A stretch of 64,000 nt of DNA. It comes from JADJPO01 sp963825645 (GTDB lineage: Bacteria; Actinomycetota; Actinomycetes; Actinomycetales; Kineosporiaceae). Below, one piece after another: positions 36,572 through 44,832 of the stretch. The position numbers and the translations under genes were made by a program. The notes under the pieces are model-generated. The model had not been told where the DNA came from. It did no database searches and saw only the letters and a program-made list of their open reading frames with translations. The stretch lies in the NCBI GenBank assembly GCA_963825645.1, contig CAWGTT010000002.1:434001-498000 (forward strand), in the 5' to 3' direction. Position 1 is the stretch's first letter, and each line of letters begins with the position of its first letter.

Positions 36572-37057
36572 TCAGCCGGTCAGGACGTCCTCGTCCACGT
36601 CGCGGGCGGCGCTCAGGTGGCCCGGCGGCGTCTTCGGACGGCGCGGCTCTCGCACCCCGGCAGTACCGCCCCAGTCATCGTCCGGTCCCTCGCCTGGCTC
36701 GCCGTCCCATGAGCCTGGCCCCGCCCATCCTCGTGAGCTCCCCGGCCGCCGCCGGTGCCGCACGGCCGTCGCCGGACGGACGCCGACCGGTACCAGATCG
36801 CCGTTCGCGGTCGCTGTGGCCATGGTCAGCACCCCGGCGCCCACCAGCGGCCACCTCGACCGCACCCGGCGGTCGAGCATGTCGACCGCCTCACCCGCGG
36901 ACGGGGCATTGATCTTCACCGACACGGCCAGCACGTCAGGGCCGAGCAGGCTGAACCGGTGCTCGGAGCCGAAAAGGTCGGCGAGAACCTCATCGTGGTG
37001 ACGGCCGGGGACGGCGGGCGCCACCGTGTAGTGGACCATGACGACGAACCGCTTCAT
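36572..37057 (-). CDS. Uncharacterised protein
   Basis: A 161-residue protein I do not recognise. The first about 90 residues (MKRFVVMVHYTVAP, FGSEHRFSLLGPDVLAVSVKI, DMLDRRVRSRWPLV) look like a compact alpha/beta ferredoxin-like domain. The remainder is Pro/Gly/Arg-rich and probably disordered, ending in an acidic DVDEDVLTG. No membrane segment. It lies upstream of nothing on its strand until fba, so it may be monocistronic. The 5' flank carries the hairpin at 37084-37153. Confidence 0.6.
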   Translation of the reverse strand: MKRFVVMVHYTVAPAVPGRHHDEVLADLFGSEHRFSLLGPDVLAVSVKINAPSAGEAVDMLDRRVRSRWPLVGAGVLTMATATANGDLVPVGVRPATAVRHRRRPGSSRGWAGPGSWDGEPGEGPDDDWGGTAGVREPRRPKTPPGHLSAARDVDEDVLTG

Positions 37058-37083
37058 CGCGCCTCCTTCGGCGCAGACGACCT

Positions 37084-37153
37084 TCCGAATTCACCATAAC
37101 CCCGGCTCCACGGCTCCGAGCCGGCCCCTGACGGGGGTTGTGGTGAATCCGGA
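37084..37153. repeat. Imperfect 20-bp inverted repeat with inner hairpin
   Basis: Arms 37084-37103 and 37134-37153 pair over 20 bp with two mismatches (core TTCACCATAACCCC against GGGGTTGTGGTGAA). A second inner hairpin is CCGGCTC...GAGCCGG. It lies in the 125-bp gap between two minus-strand genes, so it could end the Lrp-family transcript. Confidence 0.75.
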
Positions 37154-37182
37154 CGGCCAATCCGGGTTGAACCGGTGAGCGT

Positions 37183-37662
37183 CTACTCCGGCTGGCGCCT
37201 TCGCGAGGGGCGCGGCACCGAGCGCAGAACCGGGCGGGTCTCGATGTCGGTCACTCCCGGCAGAGCCCGCAGCTGGTTGACCGCATGGTAGATCTCCGCC
37301 TGCGTCCGCGCCCGCAGCCGCACCTCGTAGTCGATCGACCCGGCGAGGTCGAGCAGCTCGCTCACCGCCGGGGTGGACCAGATCTGCTGCTCCATCGACA
37401 CCAGGTCGACGTCGACGGCGGTGCGCAGGTGCACGACGGCGTTCAGCGTCGCGCCGTCGAGCCCGGGGTCGAGCAGCACGGTGTAGCCGCGGATCACTCC
37501 CGCCTCTTCCATCCGGCGCATCCGCTGGGCGACCGCGTTGGCCGACAGGCCGACCTCCACCCCGATGTCGCGGTAGGAGGCGCGTGCGGTGCGGGTCAGC
37601 AACCTCAGGATCCTGCGGTCCGTGGCGTCGATCGGGTGCGCGGCGACGGTCGGCTGGCTCAC
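37183..37662 (-). CDS. Lrp/AsnC-family transcriptional regulator
   Basis: A 159-residue feast/famine regulator. The N-terminal helix-turn-helix is DATDRRILRLLTRTARAS followed by VGLSANAVAQRMRRMEEAGVI; the C-terminal RAM domain has VVHLRTAVDVD and EVRLRARTQAEIY, where amino acids or similar small ligands bind. The GTG at 37662 is chosen because the conserved domain begins shortly after it; an open frame runs upstream to 37782. It is divergent from an EamA exporter, a pairing in which the regulator often controls the transporter. Confidence 0.9.
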   Translation of the reverse strand: MSQPTVAAHPIDATDRRILRLLTRTARASYRDIGVEVGLSANAVAQRMRRMEEAGVIRGYTVLLDPGLDGATLNAVVHLRTAVDVDLVSMEQQIWSTPAVSELLDLAGSIDYEVRLRARTQAEIYHAVNQLRALPGVTDIETRPVLRSVPRPSRRRQPE

Positions 37663-37942
37663 GGCGCCATTGTCACCGACCGCGCCGGCCGCGGCGCCCA
37701 TCACGGCCCGGGAGCGGGTGCCGGGTCGCGGGTCCGTGCTGCGGATTCGCACACCGAACGGAGGTTCCCGCGGTGGCCGCATACTCGCGCAGCGCTAACT
37801 CATCGGGACCTCACCAGGCGGTATAGCCGGTCGGGGCCGCCGCCGTTGGCTGATGTCATGAGCACCACGACGAGGATCCAGCCCCGCCGCGCCGCCCACT
37901 TCGACCGGGGACTCAGGCCGTCCAGGGCAGTCCAGGCAGTCG

Positions 37943-38833
37943 GTGCGGTCGGTGCGGTCGGTGAACCGCATGCTGCCCGTGATCGCCCTGCTGCTGGTCA
38001 CCGCGGCCTGGGGCTCCACGTTCGTGCTGCTGCGCGAGGCGACCACGCGGGTCCCGGCGGCCGACTACCTCGCAGTGCGGTTCGCCCTGGCGACCGTCGT
38101 GCTGGCCGCGATGCGCCCGCGCGGACTCGTGGTGATGCCGACCGGGATGCGCCGCCGGGCAGTGCTCCTCGGCCTGCTGTTCGCGGCGGGGAACCTGCTG
38201 CTCACTGTGGGCCTGGCCTCCACCTCGGCCTCGGCGAGCGGGTTCATCACCGGCATGTATGTGGTGTTCACCCCGATGTTCGGAGCGCTGCTGCTGCGCG
38301 AGCGCATCACCCGCTCCGTCATGATCGCGGTCGCGCTGGCCGCCACCGGCCTCGCCCTGATCGCACTGACCGGAACCAGCGTGGGCGTCGGTGAACTGGT
38401 CACGCTGGTCGGGGCCGCCATGTTCGCCCTACACATCCTGGGGCTGGGCCGCTGGGCCGACGCTCGGTATGCGGTCGAGCTGGCGATGATCCAGTCGGCG
38501 ACGACAGCCGTGCTCAGCGGGCTGTTCGCCCTTCCCGGTGGCATCACCCTGCCGCAGGGGCGCGCCGACTGGCTGGTGATGATCTACACGGCCGTGGTCG
38601 TGGGCGCGGTCACCATGCTGCTGCAGACCTGGGCCCAGGCCCGCATCCACCCATCCCGGGCCGCCGTGATCATGACCCTTGAGCCGGTCTGGGCGGCGGT
38701 CTTCGCGATCGGTGTCGGCGCGGAGTCCTTCACCTGGCGCCTGGGTATCGGCGGCGCGCTGGTGCTCACGGCGATGTACCTGTGCGAACGGCTGCCGGGT
38801 CGAGGGTCCGACGTCTCAGCAGATGCGGGGTAG
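37943..38833 (+). CDS. EamA/DMT-family transporter
   Basis: About 296 residues with ten hydrophobic helices in two EamA repeats, the drug/metabolite exporter fold of the inner membrane. Features are WGSTFVLLREATTRVP early in repeat one, TGMYVVFTPMFGALLLRERIT at its end, and IMTLEPVWAAVFAIGVGAE near the end of repeat two. GTG codons at 37943, 37952 and 37961 fall in a 9-bp tandem repeat (37940-37963), while the ATG at 37970 begins MLPVIALLLV, the most natural start. It probably exports an amino acid or small metabolite under the divergent Lrp-like regulator. Confidence 0.88.
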   Translation: MRSVRSVNRMLPVIALLLVTAAWGSTFVLLREATTRVPAADYLAVRFALATVVLAAMRPRGLVVMPTGMRRRAVLLGLLFAAGNLLLTVGLASTSASASGFITGMYVVFTPMFGALLLRERITRSVMIAVALAATGLALIALTGTSVGVGELVTLVGAAMFALHILGLGRWADARYAVELAMIQSATTAVLSGLFALPGGITLPQGRADWLVMIYTAVVVGAVTMLLQTWAQARIHPSRAAVIMTLEPVWAAVFAIGVGAESFTWRLGIGGALVLTAMYLCERLPGRGSDVSADAG

Positions 38834-39904
38834 CTGCTCGCCCACAGGCAGGTCGACGACCCGGGTCGCGCCGAGACCGGTCCTGGCCACCACCATGCCG
38901 GCGTGCTCGGCCACCACCTCGCCGATCACGGCTGCCCCGGCCCCCAGCGGGTGGCCGTGCATCGTCGCCAGAACGGCGTCGGCGTGCTCGGGCGGGACGA
39001 ACGCCACCAGCTTTCCCTCGTTGGCGACGTAGAACGGGTCCAGGCCGAGGAAACCGCAGGCGTTGGCGACCGCGGCGGGCACCGGGACGGCCCGCTCGGT
39101 GATGGCCACCCCCACCCCCGCCGCCTTGGCGATCTCGTTGAGGGCGGCGGCCAGGCCGCCGCGCGTCGGGTCGCGCAGCACGTGAAGGTCCGCGCTCGCC
39201 GCAAGCATCGCGGCGACCAGCCCGTTCAGCGGGGCGGTGTCGCTGACCACCTGCGTGCCGAACTCCAGGCCCTCGCGCACGCTCATCACGGCGATGCCGT
39301 GGACGCCGATCTCCCCGGACACGATCACCACGTCTCCGGGGGCGGCCCGGTCGGGCCGGATGTCCACCCCCGCGGGGACGACGCCGATCCCCGCGGTGTT
39401 GACGTACACGCCGTCGCCGTGACCGGAGTCCACGACCTTGGTGTCGCCGGTGACCACCTGCACTCCGGCTCGGCGCGCCGCCTCCCCCAGCGCCTGGGCG
39501 ACCCGACCCACCACCTGGACGTCGGTGCCCTCCTCGAGGATGAACCCGCACGACAGGAAAGCGGCCTGCGCACCGCTCATCGCCAGGTCGTTCACCGTGC
39601 CGTGGACGGCGAGGTCCCCGATCGACCCACCCGGGAAGAACATCGGCCGCACCACGTAGGAGTCGGTGGAGAACGCGAGCCGGCCACCGGCCAGGTCCAG
39701 GTCAAGCACGGCCGAGTCGGCAAGCCCGTGCGAGGGCGGTCCGCCGAAAGCCGGCACGAACAGGTGCTCGACCAGCTCGGTGGACAGCTGCCCGCCCCCA
39801 CCGTGGCCCATGACGATGGTCGGTGAGTCCCGCAGCGGAATCGGGCAGGTCCAACCCTCGAAGTCCAGGGCCGACGCGCCGTCGGAGACCGCGGGGTCAG
39901 CCAA
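38816..39904 (-). CDS. hypE: [NiFe]-hydrogenase maturation protein HypE
   Basis: A 362-residue ATP-dependent dehydratase that turns a carboxamide on its C-terminal cysteine into a thiocyanate, the source of the cyanide ligands of the hydrogenase iron. The family C-terminus PRIC is intact. N-terminal blocks are VMGHGGGGQLS and DSAVLDLDLAGGRLAFSTDSYVV; DPTRGGLAAALNEIA is later. It overlaps hypD by 8 bp and is the last gene of the cluster. Confidence 0.96.
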   Translation of the reverse strand: MADPAVSDGASALDFEGWTCPIPLRDSPTIVMGHGGGGQLSTELVEHLFVPAFGGPPSHGLADSAVLDLDLAGGRLAFSTDSYVVRPMFFPGGSIGDLAVHGTVNDLAMSGAQAAFLSCGFILEEGTDVQVVGRVAQALGEAARRAGVQVVTGDTKVVDSGHGDGVYVNTAGIGVVPAGVDIRPDRAAPGDVVIVSGEIGVHGIAVMSVREGLEFGTQVVSDTAPLNGLVAAMLAASADLHVLRDPTRGGLAAALNEIAKAAGVGVAITERAVPVPAAVANACGFLGLDPFYVANEGKLVAFVPPEHADAVLATMHGHPLGAGAAVIGEVVAEHAGMVVARTGLGATRVVDLPVGEQLPRIC

Positions 39905-41018
39905 CGGGCGTCACCTCCCGCGCCGAGGGCCCACTCAGACGCCGGTACAGGTAGTAGGCAGCGCAGGCGCCCTCGCTGGAGACCATCGTCGCGCCGAGCG
40001 GCGTGCGGGGGGTGCACAGCGTGCCGAAGGCCTCGCACTCATGCGGCTTGATCAAGCCCTGCAGCACCTGCCCGGAGCGACACACGCTCGACTCCTCCGT
40101 ACGCAGGTGCCCGACGTCGAACCGCCGCTCGGCGTCGAACTGCGCGTACCGCGACGAGAGCCGCCAGCCCGACTGCGGAATCATTCCGATGCCGCGCCAG
40201 TTCCGGTCGGTCACCTCGAAGACGTCGGCGAGCATCGCCTTGGCCGCGGGGTTGCCCTCGGCGGGGACGGCGCGCGGATAGGCGTTGTCGACGACGTGCT
40301 CCCCGGCCTCCAGCTGGCGGACGGTACGGCGCAGGCCCTCCAGGATGTCCAGCGGCTCGAAGCCCGTCACCACGATCGGAACCCGGTAGCGCTCGGCCAA
40401 TGCCGGGTACTCCTCGGTGCCCATCACCGAGCACACGTGCCCGGCAGCGAGGAAGCCCTGCACCCGACAGGTCGGCGACTCCATGATCGCGCTGATCGCC
40501 GGCGGCACCCGCACGTGGGAGACCAGCAGGCTGAAGTTGGCGATCCCCAGCCTCTTGGCCTGGTAGACCGTCATCGCGTTGGGCGGCGCGGTGGTCTCGA
40601 AGCCGATGCCGAAGAACACCACCTGCCGATCCGGGTTCTCCTTCGCGATCTTCAACGCGTCCAGCGGCGAGTAGACCACCCGCACGTCCGCGCCCGCGCT
40701 CTTGACCCCGAACAGGTCGCGGTTGCTGCCGGGCACCCGCAGCATGTCCCCGAAGGAGCAGAAGACGACCCCGGGCCGGGCGGCGATCGCCAGGGCCTTG
40801 TCGATCATCTCCAGCGGGGTCACGCACACCGGGCAACCCGGGCCGTGGATCAGCTCGATCTGCTCGGGGAGCAGCTGGTCGATCCCGTGGCGGATGATCG
40901 AGTGCGTCTGACCGCCGCACACCTCCATGACCGCCCACGGCCGGGTGACCGTGGCCCGGATCTCGGCGAAGAGCTTGGCGGCCAGCACCGGGTCGCTGAA
41001 CTCGTCGAGGTACTTCAT
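39897..41018 (-). CDS. hypD: [NiFe]-hydrogenase maturation protein HypD
   Basis: A 373-residue iron-sulfur protein that, with HypC, holds the Fe(CN)2CO unit during assembly. The start is ATG 41018, overlapping hypC by four bases. Conserved CGGQTHSI, GPGCPVCVTP and the C-terminal cysteines (CRSGQVLQGLIKPHEC, GTLCTPRTPLGA, SSEGACAAYY) for the 4Fe-4S cluster are present. Nothing suggests inactivation. Confidence 0.97.
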   Translation of the reverse strand: MKYLDEFSDPVLAAKLFAEIRATVTRPWAVMEVCGGQTHSIIRHGIDQLLPEQIELIHGPGCPVCVTPLEMIDKALAIAARPGVVFCSFGDMLRVPGSNRDLFGVKSAGADVRVVYSPLDALKIAKENPDRQVVFFGIGFETTAPPNAMTVYQAKRLGIANFSLLVSHVRVPPAISAIMESPTCRVQGFLAAGHVCSVMGTEEYPALAERYRVPIVVTGFEPLDILEGLRRTVRQLEAGEHVVDNAYPRAVPAEGNPAAKAMLADVFEVTDRNWRGIGMIPQSGWRLSSRYAQFDAERRFDVGHLRTEESSVCRSGQVLQGLIKPHECEAFGTLCTPRTPLGATMVSSEGACAAYYLYRRLSGPSAREVTPVG

Positions 41019-41368
41019 GGCGACGCCTCTCGTGCTGCCGGGTGGGTGACCGCAGGGTCCGTGCCCGCAGGGTCCGTGCCCGCCGGACGCTCGGCCCCGG
41101 CCTCGCGGGCCGCGCGCCCCCACTGGTCCCCGAACTCCTCATCGAGGATGCCGAGGCCCTCGAACAGGGCCAGCGTCTCGCGGGCGGAGTCCTCGTCAAG
41201 CCGCTGGAGGGCGAAACCGACGTGCACGATCGTGTAGTCGCCCACCTCGATGTCAGGCAGGTAGGCCAAGCAGGCCTCCTTGACCACCCCGCCGAAGTCG
41301 ATGTCGGCCATCCGGATGTCATCGAGCTCGTAGATCCGCAGTACCTTGCCGGGAACCGCCAGACACAT
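41015..41368 (-). CDS. hypC: [NiFe]-hydrogenase maturation chaperone HypC
   Basis: A 117-residue member of the HypC/HybG family. It begins MCLAVPGKV, with the essential cysteine at position 2, and has DFGGVVKEACLAYLPDIEVGDYTIVHVGFAL, the beta-barrel core. A C-terminal tail of about 35 residues beyond the usual length ends in repeated TDPA units encoded by a short direct repeat near 41050-41080. It is translated with hypD and starts 2 bp after the hypA remnant. Confidence 0.95.
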   Translation of the reverse strand: MCLAVPGKVLRIYELDDIRMADIDFGGVVKEACLAYLPDIEVGDYTIVHVGFALQRLDEDSARETLALFEGLGILDEEFGDQWGRAAREAGAERPAGTDPAGTDPAVTHPAAREASP

Positions 41369-41370
41369 GG

Positions 41371-41516
41371 CTACCTCTCTCCCACGGTCACACTGCCGTC
41401 CAGAGATACCTCGAGCCTAGACGCAGCGAGCCGGGAGCTGGTGATCTCGAGGTGCCGGTCCCCGCCCGCTGCTCCACAGCGATGAGCACGGCGTGGCACA
41501 GTCCCGCTTCGTGCAT
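41371..41516 (-). pseudogene. hypA: Remnant of hypA (internal deletion and frameshift)
   Basis: From the ATG at 41516 the reading gives MHEAGLCHAVLIAVEQRAG, a good HypA N-terminus with the nickel-binding MHE, and then out-of-family sequence to a stop at 41388 (42 residues). In a neighbouring frame, from about 41480, the DNA reads CGAAGGDRHLEITSSRLA, then ASRLEVSLDG, like the last zinc-site cysteine and beta-strand of HypA, stopping at 41371. About 60-70 central codons and most zinc ligands are missing, so the gene looks deleted in the middle. HypA normally delivers nickel with HypB. The position between hypF and hypC fits a hyp operon. Confidence 0.6.
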
Positions 41517-41637
41517 GTCCTCACCCCTTCCGCGCCTATCCCGCTCCGCCGGGGACAGGGGCAGGATCGAGTGTGGGTCCGGCGACCAGCCTGTTCACCA
41601 GGTCTACGGCGCCGTCGACCGCAGCGTCCCGAGGGGC

Positions 41638-43989
41638 TCAGGTCGGCCCAGTCCCGCCCCGCGCGAGCAGGTGTGCCCCGACGACCACCTGGCCCAGCGC
41701 CAAGCCGCCGTCGTTGGGCGGGACCTTGGCATGGCACAGGACCTCCAGCCCGGTCGAACGCAACCCGACGCAGACCAGGCTCAGCAGGAGCGCGTTCGCG
41801 AACGCTCCTCCGGACAGGACGACGGTGCCCACCCCGGTGACCGTGGCCGCCCAGCTCGCCGCCGCCACGGTGGCGTCCGCCACTGCGCGGTGGAACCGGG
41901 CGGACACCTGTCCGGCGGGGCCTCCGGCGAGCACGTCGGCGACGACGGCCTCGATCAGCGGGCCGGCCTCCCAGCGCGCCGTCCCGCCGTCGTCGGCGAC
42001 CAGCGGGAACGGGTAGGCAGCGTCGTCTGCCGACCAGTCGTCTCCCGCCGCCTCCAGCTCCATCGCGGCCTGCGCCTCGTATCCCACCCGATGGCAGACG
42101 CCGGCCAGCGAGGCCACCGCGTCGAACAGGCGGCCCATGCTCGAGGTCGGGACGCACGCCAGCCCGGTCTCGAGCTGTCGGGCCAGCACCGCACGCTCGT
42201 CCGGCGGGCAAGCGGCGACGCATGGGAGCCGCTCGTCCCACGGCAGTCCCGCCGCCCGCAGGTGGGCCAGCGCCATCCGGTAGGGGCGCAACACCGACGT
42301 ATCGCCACCGGCGAGCGGCACGTATCCCAGGTGGGCCAGCCGTTCGAAACCGGTGTACCCGGCCAGCAGGAGCTCGGCGCCCCACACCGCCCCGTCGTCG
42401 CCGTACCCGGTTCCGTCGAAGGCGAACCCCAGGACCGGGTCCGACCCGTCGAGGCCATGCTCGGCCATCACCGCCGCGACGTGGGCGTGGTGATGCTGCA
42501 CCCGAGCCACGGGTCGCGCGCCCGCTCGACGGACGGCCCAGCCCGCCGAGCGGTACCCGGGGTGGCGGTCCGCGACGAAGGCCTGCGGCTCCACCCGCAC
42601 CAGGGCGCCGAGGTGCTCGACCGCGCGGTCGAAGGCCTGCTGCGTGGCAAGGTTGTCCATGTCGCCGACATGCGCCGACAGCCAGGCGTAGCGTCCCTGC
42701 GCCACGCAGAAGGTGTTCTTCAGGTCCCCCCCGACCGCGAGCATCGGCGGTACCTCGACGGGCAGCGCGACCGGCATCGGTGCGTAGCCACGAGAGCGGC
42801 GCAGCGGCACCTCGGTGCCGTCGACGACCCGCACCACCGAGTCGTCGCAGGGCACGTGGATGCCCCGGTCGTGCCGCAACCAGGCATCGGCCACGTGACC
42901 GAGCCGGCGCACCGCCTCGTCGTCGTCGGTGACGATCGGCTCCCCCGACAGGTTGCCGCTGGTGAGCACGAGCACGGCGGGCCCGGGCGGGTCGCCCGGT
43001 ATTCCCAGCAGCAGGTGATGCAGTCCGGTGGGCGGCAGCATGATCCCCAGGTCGCCGATGCCGGGCGCGACCTCGGCCGCGACCGAGGGGCCAGCCGCCC
43101 GGGCCGCGCCCCGACGCAGCACGACGATGGGACGGCGCGGTGAGGTGAGCAGCGCCTCCTCCACCGGGTCGAGCAGGGCGATCGCCCGGGCGGTCGCCAG
43201 GTCCGCCACCATGACGGCGAACGGCTTGTCCCCTCGGCGCTTCCGGGCGCGCAGACGTGAGACGGCGCCCGGATCGGTCGCGTCGCAGGCCAGGTGGTAG
43301 CCGCCTATGCCCTTGACCGCGACGATGGCGCCTGCGGCCAACAGCCGGCGCGCGCGGAGCAGCGCGTCCTCCCGGCAGGACGGATCCTCGCCGGGGGCCA
43401 CCAGCTCCAGCACCGGACCGCACGCGTGGCAGCTGACCGGCTGGGCGTGGAACCGGCGGTCCGCCGGGTCGTGGTACTCGCGCTCGCATTCGGGGCACAG
43501 TGCGAACGGGGCCATCGTGGTGGCGGGGCGGTCGTACGGCAGGCCGGTGACGATCGTGAAGCGGGGACCGCAGGCGGTGCAGGTGATGAACGGGTGACGG
43601 TAGCGCCGGTCGGCGGGGTCGACGAGCTCGCGCAGGCACTCCGCGCACGTGGCGACGTCCGGCGGCACCAGGGTGCGCCCGGGACCGGACGCCGACGCCG
43701 CGATCACGAACCCGCTGCCGGGACGGGTCGGCACGGACCGCCAGGTCACCTCGGTCACCTGGGCGAGCGGGGGCGCGTCGTCGGCCACCCGCGCGCAGAA
43801 CGCCTCGACGTCGCCCGGGCGGCCCTGCACGACGGCGTGAACGCCGTCCGGGGTGTTGCCGACCTCGCCGCTGAGCCCCAGCTCGGCCGCGAGCGCATAC
43901 ACGAACGGTCGGAACCCGACACCCTGGACGACGCCGCGCACGACCACCTCGCGACGCTCGGCCGCCACGGCGTCCGGGGAGCGCGTCAT
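41638..43989 (-). CDS. hypF: Carbamoyltransferase HypF
   Basis: A 783-residue enzyme making the thiocarboxamide precursor of the hydrogenase cyanide ligands from carbamoyl phosphate and ATP. Domains in order are acylphosphatase (VVRGVVQGVGFRPFVYALA, about residues 15-100), two zinc fingers (CAECLREL, CTACGPRF, CPECEREY, CHACGP), a YrdC-like domain (IVAVKGIGGYHLACDA) and a Kae1-like domain with QHHHAHVAA and VLSGGAFAN. The ATG at 43989 gives the usual length; longer readings to 44175 run into a hairpin region. First gene of the cluster. Confidence 0.96.
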   Translation of the reverse strand: MTRSPDAVAAERREVVVRGVVQGVGFRPFVYALAAELGLSGEVGNTPDGVHAVVQGRPGDVEAFCARVADDAPPLAQVTEVTWRSVPTRPGSGFVIAASASGPGRTLVPPDVATCAECLRELVDPADRRYRHPFITCTACGPRFTIVTGLPYDRPATTMAPFALCPECEREYHDPADRRFHAQPVSCHACGPVLELVAPGEDPSCREDALLRARRLLAAGAIVAVKGIGGYHLACDATDPGAVSRLRARKRRGDKPFAVMVADLATARAIALLDPVEEALLTSPRRPIVVLRRGAARAAGPSVAAEVAPGIGDLGIMLPPTGLHHLLLGIPGDPPGPAVLVLTSGNLSGEPIVTDDDEAVRRLGHVADAWLRHDRGIHVPCDDSVVRVVDGTEVPLRRSRGYAPMPVALPVEVPPMLAVGGDLKNTFCVAQGRYAWLSAHVGDMDNLATQQAFDRAVEHLGALVRVEPQAFVADRHPGYRSAGWAVRRAGARPVARVQHHHAHVAAVMAEHGLDGSDPVLGFAFDGTGYGDDGAVWGAELLLAGYTGFERLAHLGYVPLAGGDTSVLRPYRMALAHLRAAGLPWDERLPCVAACPPDERAVLARQLETGLACVPTSSMGRLFDAVASLAGVCHRVGYEAQAAMELEAAGDDWSADDAAYPFPLVADDGGTARWEAGPLIEAVVADVLAGGPAGQVSARFHRAVADATVAAASWAATVTGVGTVVLSGGAFANALLLSLVCVGLRSTGLEVLCHAKVPPNDGGLALGQVVVGAHLLARGGTGPT

Positions 43990-44134
43990 CGCAGCGACGG
44001 CGTCGGTGTCGCCGACCCCGCTCGCGACCATGGGCCCCCCTCGGGCCGGACCAGCGGACCGGGCACCGACTGACGCCCGGTCCGTCGACGGTACTCCGGG
44101 GTCGCGCCCCGGCCTGTCGGTGGTCGCGGGCATC

Positions 44135-44170
44135 GTGAGGTTCGGACCCACGGGCGGGTCACAACCTCGC
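44135..44170. repeat. Intergenic hairpin related to the 6.6-kb element
   Basis: GTGAGGTTCGGACCC (44135-44149) pairs with 44156-44170 at 12 of 15 positions around a 6-nt loop. It lies between the stop of the SpoU-type methylase region and hypF. The arm resembles that of the hairpin at 6613-6661 (GTGAGGTTCTGACCC), so these may be members of one family. Confidence 0.6.
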
Positions 44171-44181
44171 GTCAACGCCGA

Positions 44182-44832
44182 TCACCGGTGAGGGCCGGCG
44201 GCGTCACGGCCGATCTCGGCGTGCTCGCGGATCCAGGCATGCATGGCGATCGCGGCCGCCGCTGCGGCGTTGATCGACCGGGTCGAACCGAACTGGGCGA
44301 TCGACAGGACGTCGGCGCTCGCCGCGCGGGCCTCCTGCGACAGGCCCGGTCCCTCCTGGCCGAAGACCAGCAGGCAACGCCGGGGCAGGGCGAAGGTCTC
44401 CAGCGGGACGGCGCCGGGCAGGTTGTCGATCCCGAGCACGACGACGTCGTGGCCGGTGGCCCAGTCCACGAGCGCCGTGACGTCCGGGTGGTGATGCAGA
44501 TGCAGATAGGCGTCGGTGACCATCGCGCCGCGCCGGTTCCAGCGGCGCCGTCCGACGATGTGCACGCCGGCGGCGTTGAAGGCGTTCGCGGTACGGACCA
44601 CTGAGCCGATGTTGGCGTCGTGCGCCCAGTTCTCGATGGCCACGTGGAACGGGTGCCGGGTGCGGTCCAGGTCGGCCCGGATCGCCTCGACGCTCCAGTA
44701 CCGGTAGCGGTCGACGACGTTGCGCCGGTCCCCGTCGCACAGCAGCCGTTGGTCGTAGTGCGCCTCTCTCGGCCAGGATCCTGACCAGGGCCCAACCCCG
44801 ACGAACTCCCCGTACCCTGGGTCAGTGCTCAT
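44182..44832 (-). CDS. SpoU-family RNA 2'-O-methyltransferase
   Basis: A 216-residue SPOUT-class enzyme that methylates a ribose of tRNA or rRNA using SAM. Motif 1 is ENWAHDANIGSVVRTANAF, motif 2 LVFGQEGPGLSQEA, motif 3 SIAQFGSTRSINAAAAAAIA, the knot that binds SAM. The start ATG at 44832 overlaps the 5' end of the divergent DedA gene (44825/44831), so the two promoters lie within each other's coding regions. A SpoU gene near pyrE is usual in actinobacteria. The target nucleotide is unknown. Confidence 0.9.
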   Translation of the reverse strand: MSTDPGYGEFVGVGPWSGSWPREAHYDQRLLCDGDRRNVVDRYRYWSVEAIRADLDRTRHPFHVAIENWAHDANIGSVVRTANAFNAAGVHIVGRRRWNRRGAMVTDAYLHLHHHPDVTALVDWATGHDVVVLGIDNLPGAVPLETFALPRRCLLVFGQEGPGLSQEARAASADVLSIAQFGSTRSINAAAAAAIAMHAWIREHAEIGRDAAGPHR

